Below, in pieces: positions 62,335 to 64,000 of a stretch of 64,000 bases of DNA. The DNA is from Jaapia argillacea MUCL 33604 (lineage: Eukaryota; Basidiomycota; Agaricomycetes; Jaapiales; Jaapiaceae). Numbering within the stretch: position 1 is the first letter of the stretch; each line of letters begins with the position of its first letter. The DNA is taken from contig KL197791.1 of assembly GCA_000697665.1 (NCBI GenBank), positions 1 to 64,000 of the forward strand, in the 5' to 3' direction. A program made the translations under genes and the position numbers. Under the pieces are notes generated by a model, which saw only the letters and a program-made list of their open reading frames with translations, did not search any database and had not been told where the DNA came from.

Positions 62335-62623
62335 CGGAAGCGAGAGCGGTGCACTGTAGGAATTCGGCAGCGACGAATGGGTCGGGACCAGCGGGTGATG
62401 ATATTATCGTTGGCGCTGTGGAATCGTCGAAGGAGGGAGTGAATGAGGTATCTGGTTCGAACAAGGGTTAGCGGTGCAGTCGTTTGGCGGTTGGTGGTTA
62501 CGGTCGAAGATACAGTTGAAAGCGAGATGGTTATCGATGCAGAGGATTTGCTGTACACTGCAACACACCAATGAGAACTCACACGAGCACTGACGCCGCC
62601 TTGTTCGAGATAAGCGCCCGCCC

Positions 62624-62629
62624 CATGTG
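62624..62629. promoter_or_regulatory. CATGTG version of the shared B upstream box
   Basis: The conserved CA(C/T)GTGTCTCCCAGCGC word lies 290 bases upstream of the copy 4 start. The central C is T here and in copy 3, while copies 1 and 2 keep CACGTG. Confidence 0.3.
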
Positions 62630-62689
62630 TCTCCCAGCGCTTAATTGTAGGCTCCTTTAGCAGACCTTAAAATTGTAACCTATGTTTAA

Positions 62690-63440
62690 GGTGGTTAAAT
62701 TTCCATCCTTATCTTATCCTTGATCTCATGGTCCGGTACACGACCTCGTTCTTTCATCACGACGCTTTCCGACCACTAACATTCGCACCGTCGAACCTCG
62801 CCAAGCGCTGGTAGTGTCAGCATCGATTTTCGATGAGATGGAGGAGAGACTTATAAGATATTGTACGTGAAGACGGCGTCCTCGCGTTACTAGTAAGATG
62901 AGAAGGACATCGTAACCCACCTACCGCTCACTATGTTTTCTTTCCTTTCTTAATTCAGGCCTCACTACATCGCGCAAAATCGAACAAGAAGTAATCTCAG
63001 GCTCCTATCAAACTCCATAACCATCTCAAACCCAATGACTGATTCATTCGTGTCTTAGTTGAGCTCGTCCGGCTCTTGTGCATACATTCTCCATATTTCT
63101 CGTTTCATCATCTCCGCCTTCACCCTTGCGTTCTCACTGTAGATTACGACTCTCGTTAATGGAGTCATCCTCTCTGGACCCTCGTTCACAGAATATCCTA
63201 GGACTCACCCTTGTCAATAGCCGATCATTTTGCGAATCGCCAACAAATATACATGGATGGTATCTGAAGATAACGAGTTGGGTGTTATCAATCTAGGTCC
63301 AGCGTGATGAATGAACACGACGATGACATAGGATGAACAACTATTGAGGATGTGCGGACAGGGTCCGAAGGCGAAAAGCCGATTTTCACCCCTGTGAAGA
63401 CTGATCGTCGACGTTGATTTCCCAAACATGGACCAGCCTA
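62690..63440 (+). repeat. A block copy 6 (3' part only)
   Basis: Matches A block 1 from about 2110 to 2830: CTTATCCTTGATCTC, CCTCGCCAAGCGCTGG (62801), GACGGCGTCCTCGCG, GAGAAGGACATCGTAACCCACC, and the CCAATGACTGATTCAT..TTAG intron-like end near 63058. It lies directly upstream of the B gene 4 region. Confidence 0.65.
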
Positions 63441-63841
63441 CGACATGACCATCGCCTCAGAAATCGATAAGACGTTCCGGTTCAAGGGGAACAAAAGGGA
63501 ACATACGTATACCTCGTTCTCTCGTCGCCAAGACCTCAACGAATCACGATCATTGAGAGGATTGAGGTTCTGGGGCTGGGGCTGGGGTCCGAAGTGCGAG
63601 GAGGGTGGTAGCGAAGAACGTAAGGAGTCTCCAGGATAGAGCTGAAATTGAAGCCTGACGGACCAACGTGGATTTCGACTGGAGTTGGACTCCTCTGATC
63701 TGTTTCTCCATCTCCGTGTCGAACTACATCTACCACCTGGTGACCAGCATTCATCTTCCATCCATACACCATTGCAAGTTGCTCCAGCACCTCCAACTTC
63801 CCGCCAATAGTCGGTTATGGTACACAGTCGCGTGACATCGT
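63441..63841. other. Spacer next to the right-edge gene
   Basis: No repeat landmarks. A GGGGCTGG triplet repeat lies near 63570. It probably contains the 3' untranslated region of the minus-strand gene ending at 63842. Confidence 0.4.
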
Positions 63842-64000
63842 TCAATCAACGCCAAGCTCCTTCATCCTCCTCTCAGCCCAGTCTCCCAATCCACCGAAAA
63901 ATCCCTCCGGATTATCACCTCGCCATTCTCGCAACGCAAACCAAAGGTGACGAGCATCTTTCCCCGCCTTTATTACACGTTCGTAATCGGGCGCTTGGTC
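63842..64000 (-). CDS. C-terminal end of an unidentified host gene, cut by the window
   Basis: An open minus-strand frame runs from the window edge to TGA at 63842-63844 and encodes 52 residues. It includes DARHLWFALREWRG and EGFFGGLGDWAERRMKELGV, has regular amphipathic helices, and its composition is unlike the surrounding repeats. It has no methionine near its beginning and so is easily missed. I do not recognise the family. It looks like an ordinary single-copy gene and marks the right limit of the repeat-rich region. Confidence 0.5.
   Translation of the reverse strand, partial: DQAPDYERVIKAGKDARHLWFALREWRGDNPEGFFGGLGDWAERRMKELGVD

Overview
The window reads as nuclear DNA of a basidiomycete fungus. 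Introns are short (about 45-60 bp) with GT..AG ends. The largest mobile element carries a KDZ (Kyakuja-Dileera-Zisupton) transposase with its CxC2 cysteine cluster, a class expanded in basidiomycetes. A decayed SH3-TBC gene resembles, from memory only, genes of Tremellomycetes. No rRNA, tRNA, CRISPR array or bacterial-style operon was seen.

Layout. Almost everything outside four islands is old, diverged, interspersed duplication. Three recurring blocks were recognised by eye. (1) The A block (about 1-2.5 kb; 545-3070, 12440-14945, 28500-29924 continued at 43217-44360, 47870-49080, 57700-58740, 62690-63440) carries remnants of an unknown spliced gene and, in two copies, a TGACGTCA palindrome. 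(2) The XY block alternates purine-rich and pyrimidine-rich stretches around two conserved boundary sequences (3070-6000, 10800-12200, 22260-22560, 26940-28260, 44360-47830, 54740-57240). (3) The B block is a 4-5 kb duplicated gene with its upstream region, in four copies, all on the minus strand (start codons near 9510, 25885, 52338 and 62334).

B genes. All four share a roughly 690-residue N-terminal module of unknown function, which itself looks like two homologous halves. The C-terminus is exchanged: copies 1-3 end in a small domain with a WPKDVPVP motif, copy 4 ends in a complete protein kinase domain. Copies 3 (932 aa) and 4 (1017 aa) splice into full open frames. Copies 1 and 2 are broken.

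Host genes. A large SH3 + TBC (Rab-GAP) gene lies on the minus strand at about 14949-19785. It has in-frame stops and loses the rest of its TBC domain exactly where an A block begins. A second unique gene is cut by the right edge (63842-64000, minus).

KDZ element. A 13.3-kb element (29925-43216) sits inside an A block, whose two halves resume on either side with a 7-bp target duplication. It has diverged terminal inverted repeats, subterminal arrays of GTTTGAAC/GTTCAAAC words, two minus-strand genes (one HMG-box-like) and two plus-strand genes (a conserved companion gene and the transposase). Between the two gene sets lies a mirror-arranged set of nine copies of an 18-bp motif. The transposase and the companion each carry one in-frame TGA where Arg CGA is likely ancestral. 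Similar C-to-T-type stops recur in the B genes, one A block and the TBC gene, which suggests mutation biased to repeated or methylated DNA.

Limits: percent identities, database matches and copy counts were not computed. Block limits are approximate, while splice models for the KDZ genes and B copies 3 and 4 were checked for reading phase by hand.
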